64,000 nucleotides of DNA, from the NCBI GenBank assembly GCA_036897525.1, contig JAYMTJ010000003.1, positions 124,001 to 188,000 on the forward strand, in the 5' to 3' direction. A program made the position numbers and the translations under genes. Shown here piece by piece: positions 37,804 through 51,219 of this stretch. This DNA is from Pelargonium x hortorum. Its lineage: Eukaryota; Streptophyta; Magnoliopsida; Geraniales; Geraniaceae. The notes under the pieces are model-generated. The model did not search any database and was not told the origin of the DNA. It saw nothing but the letters and a program-made list of their open reading frames with translations. How positions within the stretch are numbered: the stretch's first letter is position 1; every line of letters starts with the position of its first letter.

Positions 37804-37883
37804 ACCTAGTATGCGACTTGAACCTTTCCCCTTTTAGTTTAGAATCAATTTTACTTAAAAGAAAGAAAATTGTAGGATACTAG
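37804..37883 (-). other. tRNA-like segment with altered T-arm, doubtful
   Basis: On the minus strand the T-loop motif GGTTCAAGTCG lies near the 3' end. The segment is bounded by a perfect 7-base inverted pair, ctagtat at 37806-37812 and atactag at 37877-37883. Laid out with canonical spacing, the anticodon loop would be TTCTAAA, which reads CTA at 34-36. However, no D-arm can be found, the T-stem hardly pairs, and the perfect terminal pair does not sit in register with the T-arm. It may be a relic, a recombination fragment or chance. Confidence 0.2.
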
Positions 37884-38089
37884 AACTCCGATTGATTGTT
37901 TCATACTATGGGAGAGAGGCTTGGATCCTCTGATGCACCTTATTTATTGCCGTGACTTACTAGTACTGTCCAAGATAGGGTAATTCTTTAGGAGGACTTT
38001 AAGCACTGAATAAGGCATCATAACTTTAGTGATTTGTGGAAAAATAGTTAATGCACATATAAAGCAGGACTCGCGCGTAGCAGAGCACA

Positions 38090-38192
38090 ATTAATTATAG
38101 GATTCGAACCTACGCTTTTTCAGTCTGCAGCAAACGTCTGAATAGAAAAATTGCAGAGTCTTAACCGGGGAGGCAGTGGATATCTAATTTAT
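38090..38192 (-). other. tRNA-like element with canonical T-arm, possibly class II and degenerate
   Basis: The minus strand has an orthodox T-arm, GTAGG-TTCGAAT-CCTAT. The ends ATAAATT and AATTAAT pair at six of seven positions. Between them lie a D-loop-like ggttaagac word and a five-base hairpin GTTTG-CTG-CAGAC that would suit a long variable arm, as in tRNA-Ser, -Leu or -Tyr. At 103 bases it is about 15 longer than expected. The anticodon arm does not resolve: a bulged stem around ctgcaat/attcag closes a loop without a clear anticodon. I take it as a relic or an interrupted tRNA, with low confidence. Confidence 0.3.
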
Positions 38193-38199
38193 TATAGCT

Positions 38200-41100
38200 T
38201 TCGTTAATTGATTTGAGAGATCAAAGCTTGTTAGGGGCAGTGATTATATTATTATTAGAATACGAATACTATCCGGAATTGTTGAAAAAATCCGGATAAC
38301 AGTAGGATCCTGTCACTTTCTCTAGTGGTGGTCCTAGGAGGTAGTTGAGAATGAATTAAAAGAAGGTAAATATCCCTTGCATTTCTTCGTAGTAATAAAA
38401 AGGACTACTTTCTATTTATATAAGAAAATAAGATCCTAAAAAATCTGAGCAGCCTTTTCACGAATCATAGGGGTTTCCGCCTGGATTCAGTAACCCCTTA
38501 CCTCAAGTTGACACTGGATAGATGTAGTATAGTAAATAGTAAATAAGGTTTTTATAAGTTAGGATCCAGAGTGGAAGTGAATCACATCTAAAATTTGAAA
38601 AGACAAATGGCAAGGAGACAGCCACCCTTTATTTTACTAGCATTCATTGACACTAACAATTCTTTTTCTTTGATGAGTTTAACTAAGCAATCGCGGTTAT
38701 CCGGTAGATAAAAACTATTCAATACACCCCAAAGACAAGGGTTGGTTTTCTAAAAGCACTCTCTTCTTTTGAATATTTTTGTATAAGAGCCAAACACAAA
38801 TTGTGTTACAGATGAGTTACGCTTCGAACGGGTCCTTAAAATAACCCTTGTAAAATATTCAAAGGGTTTTCTTTGACTTAGGATACCTTGAGAGTACTCG
38901 TGCAGGCAGTTGCAGTAACTAAGGCGTAATAAATATTATTCAAACCTTGCGATATAACAAAAAAGCAGGTATAATCCCAATTGGGGGTACTCCATTAGGA
39001 TTTCTCTTTACGTGTTCTAGGTACAAAAAGGAACTGACGCTAGAAGTTAGAAGTATACGGAGTATGTGATGCACTGATAGTTTATCCCAGGATAGGTACT
39101 CATCTCATTTAAAAAAAGAAAAAAACAAGTAAAGCTATTACATTGGGGATAATAATAATAAAGAAAAAACCTCGTTTGCCTGAACAATCAATACGAAGAT
39201 CCTATAAGTACAGGGGTGGGGTCTGTGCTAGGGTGCATAGGTTATTCTTATAAAGGGCTTCCGATACCGGATTTACTATATTTATTAGGACCGTAAAGAG
39301 CCCTCTTTTTAAAAAACGAGGAAAATTTAATTTAGGCTTTTTATGAACTAAAAGAAAGCCCTTGAAAAGAGTCTAGTATCTTCGCGGAGAGCGTCGCTTT
39401 ATTATTTTATTCTGCTCAATATAAAAAAAAAAAAAAAAAGGGGAACCGTTTTTCTCGATTGTTTAATTGGTAAACTAGAGGAGGCCCAAAACTTGTAAAA
39501 AACTCTATAAGGCCCAGGTACTTAAATAGGTTCTCAATCAAATAGATGCTTAATATAGAAGGGAACTTGCCACAAACAGCTATAAAAACCCAAGAAGTTG
39601 GGGAGTCCTGTTAGAGATAGCTCGAAATTGAACAAGGTTAGGATGTTTTACTTCTAAAATAGGGAGTAATTGCTTGTCAAAAAAAAGAAATATATATATT
39701 TATCATATAAGAGTCATAAAAAAGAGCCTATATATTGGGTAACATTTGGAAGTAGCTTTAGGTTTTTCTTATATTAGAACGAGGGGCCTGGCTCATACAT
39801 AAAGGACTCTTAACTACAAAGTACAGCACTTTGGTAACCAAGATAAGGATACAAATAAGATATAAAAAAGTAAGTAGCAATACAAAGGAAGGGTTCTTTA
39901 GGTTTTTTGACTAAAGGAAGAAAAAGGACCTTGAAATAAAGTGTCACCGTGTATTTGCTAGTTATGTGCTTTACAAAAGGGGCTTTTAGAGTCTTGATAT
40001 TTAGAAAATGAATAGGGTTTCGCCTGAGTATTGAATATCTTAGTAGTTGATTCTTCTTTATGTTTTATGAGAGTAAGAAAAAGTGAAATCCCTCATATAG
40101 AATAATGTCAAAAACTCTGGATTAGCTCCGTAAAAGTTTTATAGGAAGGCAAGGAACCCCTTGAGTAAAATACAAGGAAGCTCGCTCTTCATATTCAATT
40201 CAAAAATACTCAATAATAAAGACGCCCCCTTCTTGATATCCGGCAATTCCACCCGTACTATCTCTTTTGCAGTCATTTCTAAGAAGATTCACTTGTTTAT
40301 AAATCAAAAAAATAGATTCTAGTTATAAAACTCTTCCCTCAGTTTGGTTTGTCCCGAAGTTATTATCTTACATTCGTTTTTCGATTTAACAGAACCAAGA
40401 GAAAAAGTCCTAGTAAGTTTTCCGTCTAGCTAAAGGGATATTAAAGATTATTCTAAGTTAAGCAGAGACTCATTAAGTAAAGGAATAAAAAAACTCCAAG
40501 GGCTTTCCCTTTAGTAAAGAATTTAGAACTCCTTTAGCTATAGCTTGTAAGGGGCTTTATACCCCGGAAATACATCTGTAAAGGACCCGCATTCCGTATA
40601 TTTTCAAACTAACTATTAGCTTATAAAATAACCTTACATTCGAGGAAAGTTGATACGTTTAGAAATGAAATGAGAATTTAGTACAGTGCGCGATCGAAGA
40701 GTAGGCCGCTCCCCGCAGTCGAAAAAAAGGTATCCGTTAGTTGTAAATAAAAGGAGAAGGGGGCCTTCATTTTTGAGAATTTATAGAAGTTACTGGATCT
40801 TCAAGGAAGTCCTTCAGTAGGGGTCGCTTAGTAAAAGGGATACAATAAGAAACATTTAACGAATTTAGCTTTAGCTAGGAACACGATCTAATAAAGTTAT
40901 ATAATTTACTCTGCCTATTCCTATAAGAGCACGAAGGTTAATCCCTATAAGGAGCCCCCTATTATTAAAGTACATAACCCAGCGTAACTGGTCATTTTGC
41001 AGGGAGCTGCCCCTTACTATATAACAAAGAATCTTGAAGCAAGGATATTTCTTATGACTAAACGTGTTGAATATTTTTTAGTATTTCATTTCCCGGCTTA

Positions 41101-44100
41101 CTACTTTATAAAAAGGGCTCTAGAGGAATACCTAAAAAGGATTTCTTACTTCTTTTTGGGTTACAAAACCTTAGAGTTATATACTTATGGATAACTTTAT
41201 TCTTTATATTAGTATAGTCTTGAGCAGCTACGTCTGGTTTTTATCAGGGATCCCTAATCTCGGGAGTCAAACTTTTATCCGGGCTCTAGTTTAAATTGGG
41301 TACTCTTTTTTATTTAAGCAAAAAAGAAAGTTTTAGTGTAGAATTAAAGGCTAATCTTATAATTTAAGGCACTCCGGTATACGACTAAGAATCGCCAAAT
41401 ATTTAGTGTTTTATTAAGAGAACAGAGACTTGAGGTAAAAAGTTCAGTTCATTATAAGACTCACAAGCATTTCCTTTTACTCTCATCCAACCAAGGATTC
41501 ACCAGCAACATGTTAGCAAGTCAGATAAGCTGCTTTTAGAGGAGACTCCGGCTAAGCGGACAGGCCTCATAACTTGAAATTCCTGAAAACTAAGATATTG
41601 TTGCGCCCCCAAGAAGACACTTCTAAACTAAAGATATAAAGTGTAGCTTGCACAGAATACATATACTCAACTCATATCTGCACGATAATAACTACTTATT
41701 GAAATTACTTTATAAGCCTTTAAGTCCAGAATTGAAAGAGATGCTGTGTTCAACAAATAGGGTTATAGGGTATAACGGAGCCGGGACAAGAAGCTAAGAA
41801 TTAGGATAACTTTATATTAGCTTAGGCTTAGTAGGATCTATAATTATATATTTAAGTCTTTATAACAGATAGAAAGAAATTCCTGTTGTAAAAACCCTTC
41901 AAAAATACAGGTTTAACAATAAATGCGAGACAAAAATCTTAGAAAAGCTCTTTACACCATTGTAATGTGTGCCTTCACTATTATATTTAGAAGTATCCGA
42001 ATCCTGTGTAATAAAGAGTCGGACTGGACTTTTGCTCATACTTTAGATATCCCCATTCTAACTTAGTACTATAGAGATAAAGCTGTCCATACAGTAACGA
42101 ATGCAATAATCATAATCATATGTAGTCATTTTAACGAATTCGTGAGTATCACAATTGAAAGCATAAGGTTAAATCTCACTAACAGTAAGGTTTTTGTTAG
42201 CACCAGGTTTTGTTTAGATAAAAAGGATCTCATCCCTTATGCTTGGTCAAGAAATTGACTGGGAAGTTTTACGAAGGTTAGGTCTTGAAAAAAAAGCCCT
42301 ATACTTGTGGTAGCTTTAATACCTTATAATTTAGACTTGTAAATATATGATAATATAAACTAAGTGTTATTCCAGACTAAGACGTTTCCTTATAAAGAGA
42401 TAATCCATCCGTGCCAGTAACTAAAGTCCCTTCTATTCTTAGTTCTATATAAGTGACCCATTATATATAAAAGGCCAAGCTTGGTTATCACAGCCAAAAG
42501 AGAAAGCACCCATTTTATCATTTTATCGGTATGCAAAGGTTTGAATCGCTTTACTCCAGGCTTCTGAACGAGCCTCCTAATGTAAGAAATTCCTTCTTTT
42601 CTCAGGTCCCAAAAGTTATCAAGGTCAGTCAGTGTTAGAGTTAACTAACTAGGTGTGTAGTTCGAATACCTAATAATACCTATAACTTTTTCTCAAATAG
42701 CTCGGACTTTATATTGATTCACTGAATAGGAATAAAAGCTATTAATACTCATGCGTACCCTACCTATATGAATTTCCGCAAAAAGTAAGATGTTTGGGCC
42801 CGGTTTGTTACCACAGTCGAAGACGTCTTTAGGTGTTCTATATTCATTCTTGCTTCGGGGCAGTCCTATTTCTGTGTCATAGTTAAGCATTACTGATAAA
42901 TTCAAACAAAAATTCGGTGCCTTTTAGATATCTACCAAAGGGTACTCATATATCAAAGCAACATACACCTCCTTTTATATACGAGTCTTTCCTAGCATTC
43001 ACTTTTGTGTCTTACAAGAAGCTTTGATTCAAATTTAGCCTCTAATACACTATTCCTTTCAATAAGCGCTAAATAGTATGTATTTCACAAACTCCTCGAA
43101 AAAGCTTTACTGCTTTATCGGGTTACTGCTTCGTTTCGAAAAGTTATATATACTTGCTTTTCCTATTTGTTGAGTCCCCACTTAATAATCCTAATAAAGG
43201 TCAAGCTTTTTGGAAACTCCGGATACTTATTGTGTCTGATTCCATCTATAAAAATGCTAGTTTTGGAAGTAAAAACAAGGGCAAGATTACTCTTGAATCT
43301 AATAAAAAATTATAACAATAGATTCGAGATAAAAGATCCAGAGCTTATGTATAGTTAAGAGGGGTTCCTTTTTTGAGCGCTTGGACAAGTCACAAAAGGG
43401 TGGCTGGATCCGGTATTCTATACTTTATTTACTTTTCTGTAAAGGATCCTAAGATTAAAAAAGCTAAGCTTGTGGTTTACTGTTCATAACACAAGACTCC
43501 TCTCCTATACGCTAACAATTTGACTAACTCCTTCCCCTTTTTTTTTAAAGGACCTCGGGATTTAATATCAGAGTTGATCTTGAAGAAAAAGATACTGCGC
43601 ACTTAATGGGAGTCCCTGCTTTTTAAGAAGTCGTATTCCTACATGTTTCGAGGGATAATCTTATAATAAAGAACCTTTTATAAGTAAAGGGGAGATCTTA
43701 CTTAGACGATTTACTATTATTGGATTTGAGACTAAAAGTATGATTATCTGAATCTAAAAAGTTCGAAAGCGATCCTGCATATGCAACGGGGAGCAGATAA
43801 TTTATCTATTTTACGAGTTCTCTTTAACGAGGTTATGAGTATTTTCTTAAGGAGATTCTTCTTTATAAAGTGTTAACTTTTTTTTATTTAATACAATATA
43901 GCAAACTCTCCTTTAGCGAATTCTTTCTTCTATTTTCCCACTCAGGTTATAAAGTACTGAAGACAAACCTTAGATTTAGCTAAAAGAAGGATCCCCAAAG
44001 ACTCTGCACATTTCATTTACGCTATACAGTTACTGAATTTCAATTCCGAATTTCTACGGGTAACCCCGGGCTAGTTAGTCGAGAAACGAGAAGTTTCTTT

Positions 44101-47100
44101 TTTGATAGAGAATTCTAACAGGGGCCCTTAAAAGGATAGGAGAGTACAAGAGAATGAATATATACATAAAAAAGGACCTATAAAAGTTTTCTAAGGGTCA
44201 GGTAGAATTGAATCCAAGATTAATCCTAAACACCTTACTTACTATAAATTAGACTCGTGCATTAATTGGTCAAAACACGCCAAAAAGCACTAATGATGAA
44301 TCTCAGAGCTCTCTCCTTAAAGAAAAAGGAATCCTTCTATTTCTATAAAGTAAGGTTCTTAAATCTATATAAGGAAGCTCAGCTCCCCATGGAAAGAAAG
44401 TATTCCTTGAAAATCTTTGCTAATTAGAATTAGAGGCAGCTCATAATCACAATCTAAATTATTCCAAACTCTTGAAATTGAAATGTGTTTAAAAATGCCA
44501 ACGGATTTCTTTACAACTCTCCTCAGGAATAAAGTTTTATTTTATTACCTTGCCTTTTCCGATCAAACGAGAGCGGTTAGTATATAAAAATACACAGGAT
44601 ATCCTTAATTGACAGAGTATATGTATATAAGTACAACTCTTGTTAGCGAGTATTTACTCTTTTAATCAAAGCATTCCGGAAAAACTGTTTGTTTTGTATA
44701 CACGGTTGACTTCACTTCAACTTTCGGGCTCCCTTTTTGCTTTGCAGAGGAAAATTTTACTACACTTCTATATTTACTAATGGCTGCTCCTACTAGTGTA
44801 ATTAAGTGCCCGATGGACTCGAACTTACATTTTTTTAATTTGTTTCATTGCAAACTTTTTGTTTTGACCAGAATATAATACAAGAAAGAAAAGGTCCTCT
44901 AGATTTTTAGGGAGTCTGATACAAATCCAAAAAAGGGGAATTTTTATTATATAGGGAGTTCTACGACTTAATTCCACAAATGAACTACCCAGACCTGTAA
45001 AAGAGCATAACATAACCTAGGTTTCCGAAAAAATCAAGCATACAAGTACTTCTACTAGTAACAGGAGTGCCCTACTCAATAAGAGTAAGTTCAGGAATAA
45101 GTATAGCTGTCATTTTTTATTTCATAGGAGAAACAATTAAGGACTCTGGCTTTAAAGCAGTGTATAAAGGCTGCCCAAACGTGCAACGCGGAAAGGATTA
45201 CAAAAGGAAAAGTAAATCCATGAATTAAGGTTCCGTGTTTCTGAATAAATCGAGCACTCATTACCTACTCAGGCATGCTCTAAAGGCCGGCCCTTGAGTA
45301 AAACACTTTTTTTAGAAGTTTCCTCTACTTTATGTAAATTTGTAATACTTCTTTTTAGATAAAGTATAAAAATTTCTATACTAGAGTTAGTAAAAGTTTC
45401 TCCAAGCCCTTTCCTTTCCTTGCGTTCACTTCACAGAGACTCTCTTTATTAAAAGGAGAGCCCCTTTTATAGTAATTTGGTTGGGATTTGAAACTCTGCT
45501 GTACACACAAATAGGGCATATCTAAAACTTCTAAATTGCAATTCTTTCTTGGTTAATCTGACTTTTTTTATGTATAGTATTTCAACCCAGCAAAGGCAAA
45601 CAAAGGCAAAGATACACTAATATAATAGGAGCTAGTGTGAAGAATAAAGGGTGCCTCTCGAAGCTCATATACTTCTCATTTCATTTAATACGACAGCCTA
45701 AACTCCACTTTATTAAGTTGCATGAGTTTCTATTTCTATTAGGGTAAGTTTTAATTCATAAAAAGCAATTCCGTCCTTGCCACTTCCTAATACACTGTAA
45801 AAGAGTACCTTAAACCTAAAATTCTTGCTCTAGCTGACCTAATTCTTTATACTTTTTTTATGCTATCTAAGTTAAAACCTCCTAGACAACTTTAAAGAAA
45901 AGAGCTCTTTCTTATATTACTACCCTATCCATGATTTATGTATAACCTTCCAAGCATTCACTATTTCTAGAATTTCTAATAAACATCCCGAAGTTTTTAA
46001 AAGATTAGAAAAAAAAAGACTGCATATAGTGGGGTTGCTTAGTAAATGTTTTGTCTTTCCTTCAGTAAAGCTTGTTCCAAACCTGCTGCTAGTTTTTCCG
46101 ATAAGTCCTCTTTTACATCTTATTTTTTATACGTATCTAGTCAAGCTGTATATCTAATTACAGTAAATCCTTGAACTTAATACCATACCTAGGATTTCCA
46201 AAAACTCTACGTACCACAAAATCCCAATTAAGAGGCAAGCTCTTGTATAAAACGAAGTTGAAACATAAAAAAGTTTACAGGATTTCAAAGACATACTATA
46301 CTTCACTTCTATCTATAATCCAAGGCATTCGCCTTTTTCAGTAACAAATTTTGTATTTAAAACTTCCCTGTTTCGTTTCCTCCTTATTGGAGTAGGACCT
46401 CGATAGAGTTCGGTTCACAACGAGGAATTAAATAAAGTGTAGCGAGATTTTTGCTAATTCCAGCTGTATATTATATAAGGTTTTATTCTTAAGGGTAACA
46501 TAAAATTCTAGGTATTAAGGTCCCTTTGTCTATCTCATTGGAATGGAAAGCCCTTTTGGAGTTAGCTAAACAAGTAAAAGGAAAATCTAGGTCGGATACT
46601 ATAAACAAACTAGGACTCCCCCTTATTTTGGAGGTATTTAAGGACAATTACCTTCCTTCTTCTTTAGATCCAACACTCTATATATCCTGTTTGAGAGGGC
46701 TTGAGTACTCTAGAATTGTGCTGTTGCTATTATAATAAAAAAGGAAGACTTTGACTTAGTTTCACTGAGGTCCTAAAAAGCTTTTAACAAAATTACAAAT
46801 CTCGTAGCGTGCCTAACCTAGAAAATGAACTCTGTATTCTAATTTCTTTCTTAAAATACCCGTTAATTCTAATTAAAATCACTTAGATAGGAAGAAATTG
46901 ATCTTTCACAAGACCAACCCTACAAATCAAATAGAGTCTATATATACTCCCTTATCTCGATGAATGGCGTTATATAGTATCCGTGCAGAGCTTGTAGGTA
47001 TGAAAAGTCGTAGGTTCGAGTGCTGATCATTACAAAAAATTTCCTTGCAGACCGACAACTCAAAATTTTATGTATTTTACATTATGTAGGAGTGCTTGAA

Positions 47101-50100
47101 CCCCGTGTTCCGTAGAAAATGACTTAGTAAATCTAACTTAATCCTGTCCTTTTTTAATGAATATTAGTGTGGAGTAAAGTGCAAAAAAAGCAGATAGTCT
47201 ATTTCTATAGTAAAATACTGCCCAGTAAAATAAACTCGTAATCGAGAAATAATTAGCTAAAGCAAATAGCGTGTAAGATAAGAGAAAGAGAGGATAATTC
47301 CTTGATAATGAAGCCATATAAGACCAGAATCCCCCTTAGTCCGTAGTACAAGGAAGGCCCCTTGAGTGTCTTGCCTGGTAACCGAAAGGCTACCTTATAG
47401 ATCTCCGGCTTTTCATGTAAATGAGGAGCTTTAAGATTTACCCATAAGAAATAAAGCGATATTGCTCAGAGTTGCTGGAGGGTCTTTGATATCTCTTTCT
47501 AAGACAGTTTCTTTACTTCTTTTTTTCACTGTTTGTGTTTCTCCTAATAATAATGAAAATAATAAACCCATTAGGCTGGGGTTTATTTAAGAGGTCCTTT
47601 TTTCGTGATATTATAGCATTATTATCTACACGGGTGCTTATTCAAAATTTGGTAAAACCTGAGGTGTAGCTAGTCATTTTAGATAGGTAACTGTCAAGCC
47701 AAGACTGAGTCTATTCTATAAAGTATAGGAGGACTTAAGCTATAGAAGCTATTTGGTTTTAACCTCTTGTTATCATAAATGTCCGGGTGCTTTAATTAAA
47801 GAGTGTGTGCGGGGTCCTCTAAGGTTTGTTCAATTTAGGGCATTTTTTTAATAATTTAAAAGGGCGATCCCCACAAAAAATTTGATAATTGACAGGATTT
47901 TCTCTAAAAAGTTTTCTTAAATTTCAAAGGGATATTTACTATAGAACTAAATATTTGTTTGAAAAGGGGGTCCCATGCCCATGTTCTTTATTTACAGAAG
48001 AAGATGCTTGTGGCAGAATAGAAAAAGGACTTGAGCGGCGATACGATCTTTTTAAGAATAGAGTCCTGCCTTATGCCTTATAAGAATTATTGATCGGGAG
48101 TTTAAGAGGTAAGGAATGCATTACTAGGGTAACAAAAGGGGTACCCCGAATCTTTCTGCTGATAGGAGATTTGTAAGTAGAATTTCATCTGGATTCTTTT
48201 TTTAGAGGTTAGCAGCTTAACTAGAATTAGCCTGTTAAATTGATAATTAATGAAGTGTAGGAGTATAGGGATTTCTAAGAAAAGCTTTTGTTAGAGTCTT
48301 TTTAGTATCCAAAAAATAAAAGAAAAGGAGGGTTCTTTTCTGTGAGACTTTTAGGAATTACCCTAAAATAGACCGCACTAACTAGAGCACCCTTTAATTT
48401 GTGAGTCTTATGTTCGAACGAGTAAAACACCCTTTTCCAGCCCTGTCTACATTAGGATAAAGAATAATCTGGAGCATACTTTCTTAAACTAAAAAAACCT
48501 TTTGATTTGAGAGGCACCCCCAGATACACTAAAGTTTTGCTTATCTTGATTAGAAACTTACGAAAAATAGGTCAAATTAAATAACAAGTAGGTAAGCTCC
48601 GCTGGAAAGATATAGAGATAAAGTCATTTTGAGTTTTACTGGGCTATATTAAATAAGGGCTTTCCAACTGGAAAGAAAGGAGCGTCCTAGTTTACGAACT
48701 AATTTAAGTCTTGATATTATTAGGAAAAGACACCAGAACGAACCCTAGTTACGCGAAATACCTAAGTGTTACAAGGGCTGAAAAAGAGGTCTTGTGGAAA
48801 AAAAGAATACGGATTCGGGGTCTAAATTACTAAGATATTACTAGCCTTTCTTCACTAGCCAAATTCAAGCACCAGGAGAATTAATCTTAGGAGAATACAT
48901 GTATAGCTCTCTACCTACGTTAATAGGAAATTTTTACTAAATCTTTTTTTAGAGGTTTGTTTTATAGGGTACTTAAATTTCTCCTTATCGGCGGCTTTTT
49001 AATAAGGGAATAAAATTTCATTTCAATCCGTACCCCAGTTTTTTAAGCCCCTGAAGCAAGCTAGCTCAATTTAGGAGGAGTTACGGTAAAAATGCTGGAC
49101 CCAACCTTTTTGTTTAATTAGTTTCCTTAGAGATACCTTGAAATTACCAGTCTCCTTTTTTTAGTTATATATCTAGTCGGTGAGCCGTTAAGTAAGTTTG
49201 TTGTATTGGTATTCGGTAATCTAGTTCTTGAGGAAAGGCCGAGTGTTCTATTAGCGTATATTCGGGGATCCTATTTTAGGAATTAGTTACCCACTTTATT
49301 AGAAATTTTACAACAAAAAAATCGATTTACTTTTATTTTACCAGGCAATCTTGGAAGGACCTAAACTTTATGGAGTTTTTGATCTTCGAGATTCTTATAT
49401 AATAGTTAATTGATCTATTTTGTTTTACTGGTCTATAGAATTCTCAAATTGTCCAAATCCTTTTTGTGCGGCTGTGTCACTCATATGTCATGTATATAAC
49501 GGAGTCCTCATTTGCTAATATTTTTTAAGATATCAAACAAACAAGGTGTCTTGCGGAGTAGACTCTTTAGAGTATTGGTTTTTTGTACTTGTATCCCTAA
49601 CCGGCACAGCACTTTTCTAGGCCAAGTCAAGTTAAATACTACAAAAGCGCATCATTATGAAAAAAAACTCTAATAGAATCGCGGGCCTCTAAAACTTTTC
49701 CAGCACTTTTTTGAGGCTAAGACAATTTCTAAGAATTACAAAGTCTTCCTCGAGAAAAATTTCAATACTACAACCCTACTGGATTAAAAAAGGAAACTTA
49801 TTTAAAGGAAAGCCCTAATTTCATTCTTACATCATGCTTTAATACCCATACGCTCCCTGCGTTTACTAGCGATATTTAGAGAACTTCCCCAAGACTATAG
49901 TAGCCCCTAATGTACAAATTATGAGACTAAGAACTCGTTTTTAGCTAAAGCAAAAGTGCTAGAGGATAACTTCAAAAAGTTTACGGAACACACAAGTATA
50001 AGCGTAGGTAAAAAAAAAGATGAGAGCCTTTCCTTGTTTGCAATCAAAATGATAAAACAATAAATGAATATATTTGGAATTAAAATTCAATCAAAAAGGG

Positions 50101-51139
50101 CCCTAGACTGGTTAGGTATAACTCAGAGTACAGCAAACTCTAGTAGGAGACCCTTTAACCTCCTGAAATTCTGTTTAAGGATGCACCCATTAAAGAGATA
50201 GGACTGCTTTTTTTAGTTTGGTTATGTCCTTAGTTCTGGATTTCTTTATCCTCTTATCCTGCAGGAGTCTCTTACAGGTTTTAACCGTTCGAGGCTTATT
50301 GGGACCCTTATTAGAAATTCCATGCGGTCTTAGAAGATACAAGCAACATAGTTTGCATACTTTGAACAGACGAGACTTAGAGAGGTATAATCCGGACCTA
50401 GGAAAATAATAAGAGTATGTAAAAGAGCCCCGTTTTGCTTTGTACTAGCAAGAGAGAGCTTTTCGAACGCCCTAGAGCAGGCCCTGTAAGAGGAGAGCCT
50501 AAGGTTTTGGATTTACGCTAATAGTAACTTATTTTATTCTTAAGGAGTGCCAAAAAAGGATTCCTTTTTCCTAGCCTGGAAATATTTGTAAGTTTCTCGT
50601 TTTAATGAAGTGCTCCTAAACTTGTATTCATTTACAAGTTGCAAGACAAGCCCCGTACATAAGAAGTAAGTCCTTTTTTTTTTTTCTTTTTGGGCAGATC
50701 CGTAAAACTTGAACTAATATAGAGCCCGGGTTATCATATCAATAAAATGAAAGCGGACTCTAAATACACATAGAGAAGGAGGCCTTTTTACTCAAGTATA
50801 GCAATTCAAAGCAGCTTTCTCTAAGTATAGCCCTTGTCTTGTGGGGAGTTCTCTCTGAATTTACTTACTAAAGCACAGCATTTTGATAGGTACAATCAAG
50901 CCCCTCTGCTGGGAAACCAGGGATAAATGAACTAGTCAATTTCCTGAGTTGGTTAGCAATAGTCGATAAATTAGAATCTACCAAAGATAGAGAAGAGAGA
51001 AGAGCCGGGAATTCTTAGATCTTATACTAAACTTTGTCCTGCTAAAAAAGCAATTAGATTTTTTTTGCCTTTTGCCTATATTTCACACTGCCTCAGAGTC
51101 ATTCTGATTTCGATTGCATTGGATTTCAATAAGTGGATC
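38200..51139. other. Long type A non-coding region
   Basis: Thirteen kilobases without a recognisable gene. The purine-to-pyrimidine element is particularly regular here (for example 40151-40164, 40949-40963, 43357-43374, 45451-45470). A run of seventeen A ends in ggggaacc at 39423-39447. Open frames such as 43167-43358, 46526-46735 and 47889-48083 (+) have protein-like mixtures of residues but no family I recognise. Their lengths (63-69 codons) are those of chance. Confidence 0.55.
39423..39439. repeat. Poly-A tract, 17 bases
   Basis: Seventeen A in a row, followed directly by ggggaacc, one of the purine-to-pyrimidine motifs. It is the longest homopolymer I noticed in the window. Confidence 0.95.
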
Positions 51140-51212
51140 GCGTTCTGTACGACTCGAACCTACGACATCCGGTTCTGGAGACCTGCATTCTACCTAGCTG
51201 AACTAAGAACGC
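51140..51212 (-). tRNA. trnW-CCA: tRNA-Trp (CCA), plastid-like
   Basis: A 73-base cloverleaf on the minus strand. The acceptor GCGTTCT/AGAACGC pairs perfectly over seven bases. The D-arm GTTC-AGCTAGGTA-GAAT folds with one G-T pair. The loop CTCCAGA reads CCA, hence Trp. The 5' part (GCG-TCTTAGTTCAG) and the variable region plus T-stem start (GATGTCGTAGGTTC) are characteristic of plastid and cyanobacterial trnW and differ from native mitochondrial forms. A copy of plastid origin also resides in many seed-plant mitochondria, so this alone does not settle the compartment. Odd points: G37 where A is usual, an A-G mismatch in the anticodon stem, and a G52-G62 mismatch in the T-stem GTAGG/CGTAC. 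CCA reads only UGG, in line with a standard meaning for UGA. It is the best-preserved gene in the window. Confidence 0.85.
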
Positions 51213-51219
51213 TTTAACA

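Noticed and set aside
39458-39530. D-arm-like GTTTAATTGGTAAAC
   Set aside because: No anticodon stem or T-arm follows.
45180-45205. tgcaacgcg word, as in small-subunit rRNA
   Set aside because: Nine exact bases only; the flanks show no rRNA similarity and no other rRNA landmark is present.
46975-47035. T-loop word GGTTCGAGT on the plus strand
   Set aside because: Neither T-stem nor anticodon stem forms in canonical register.
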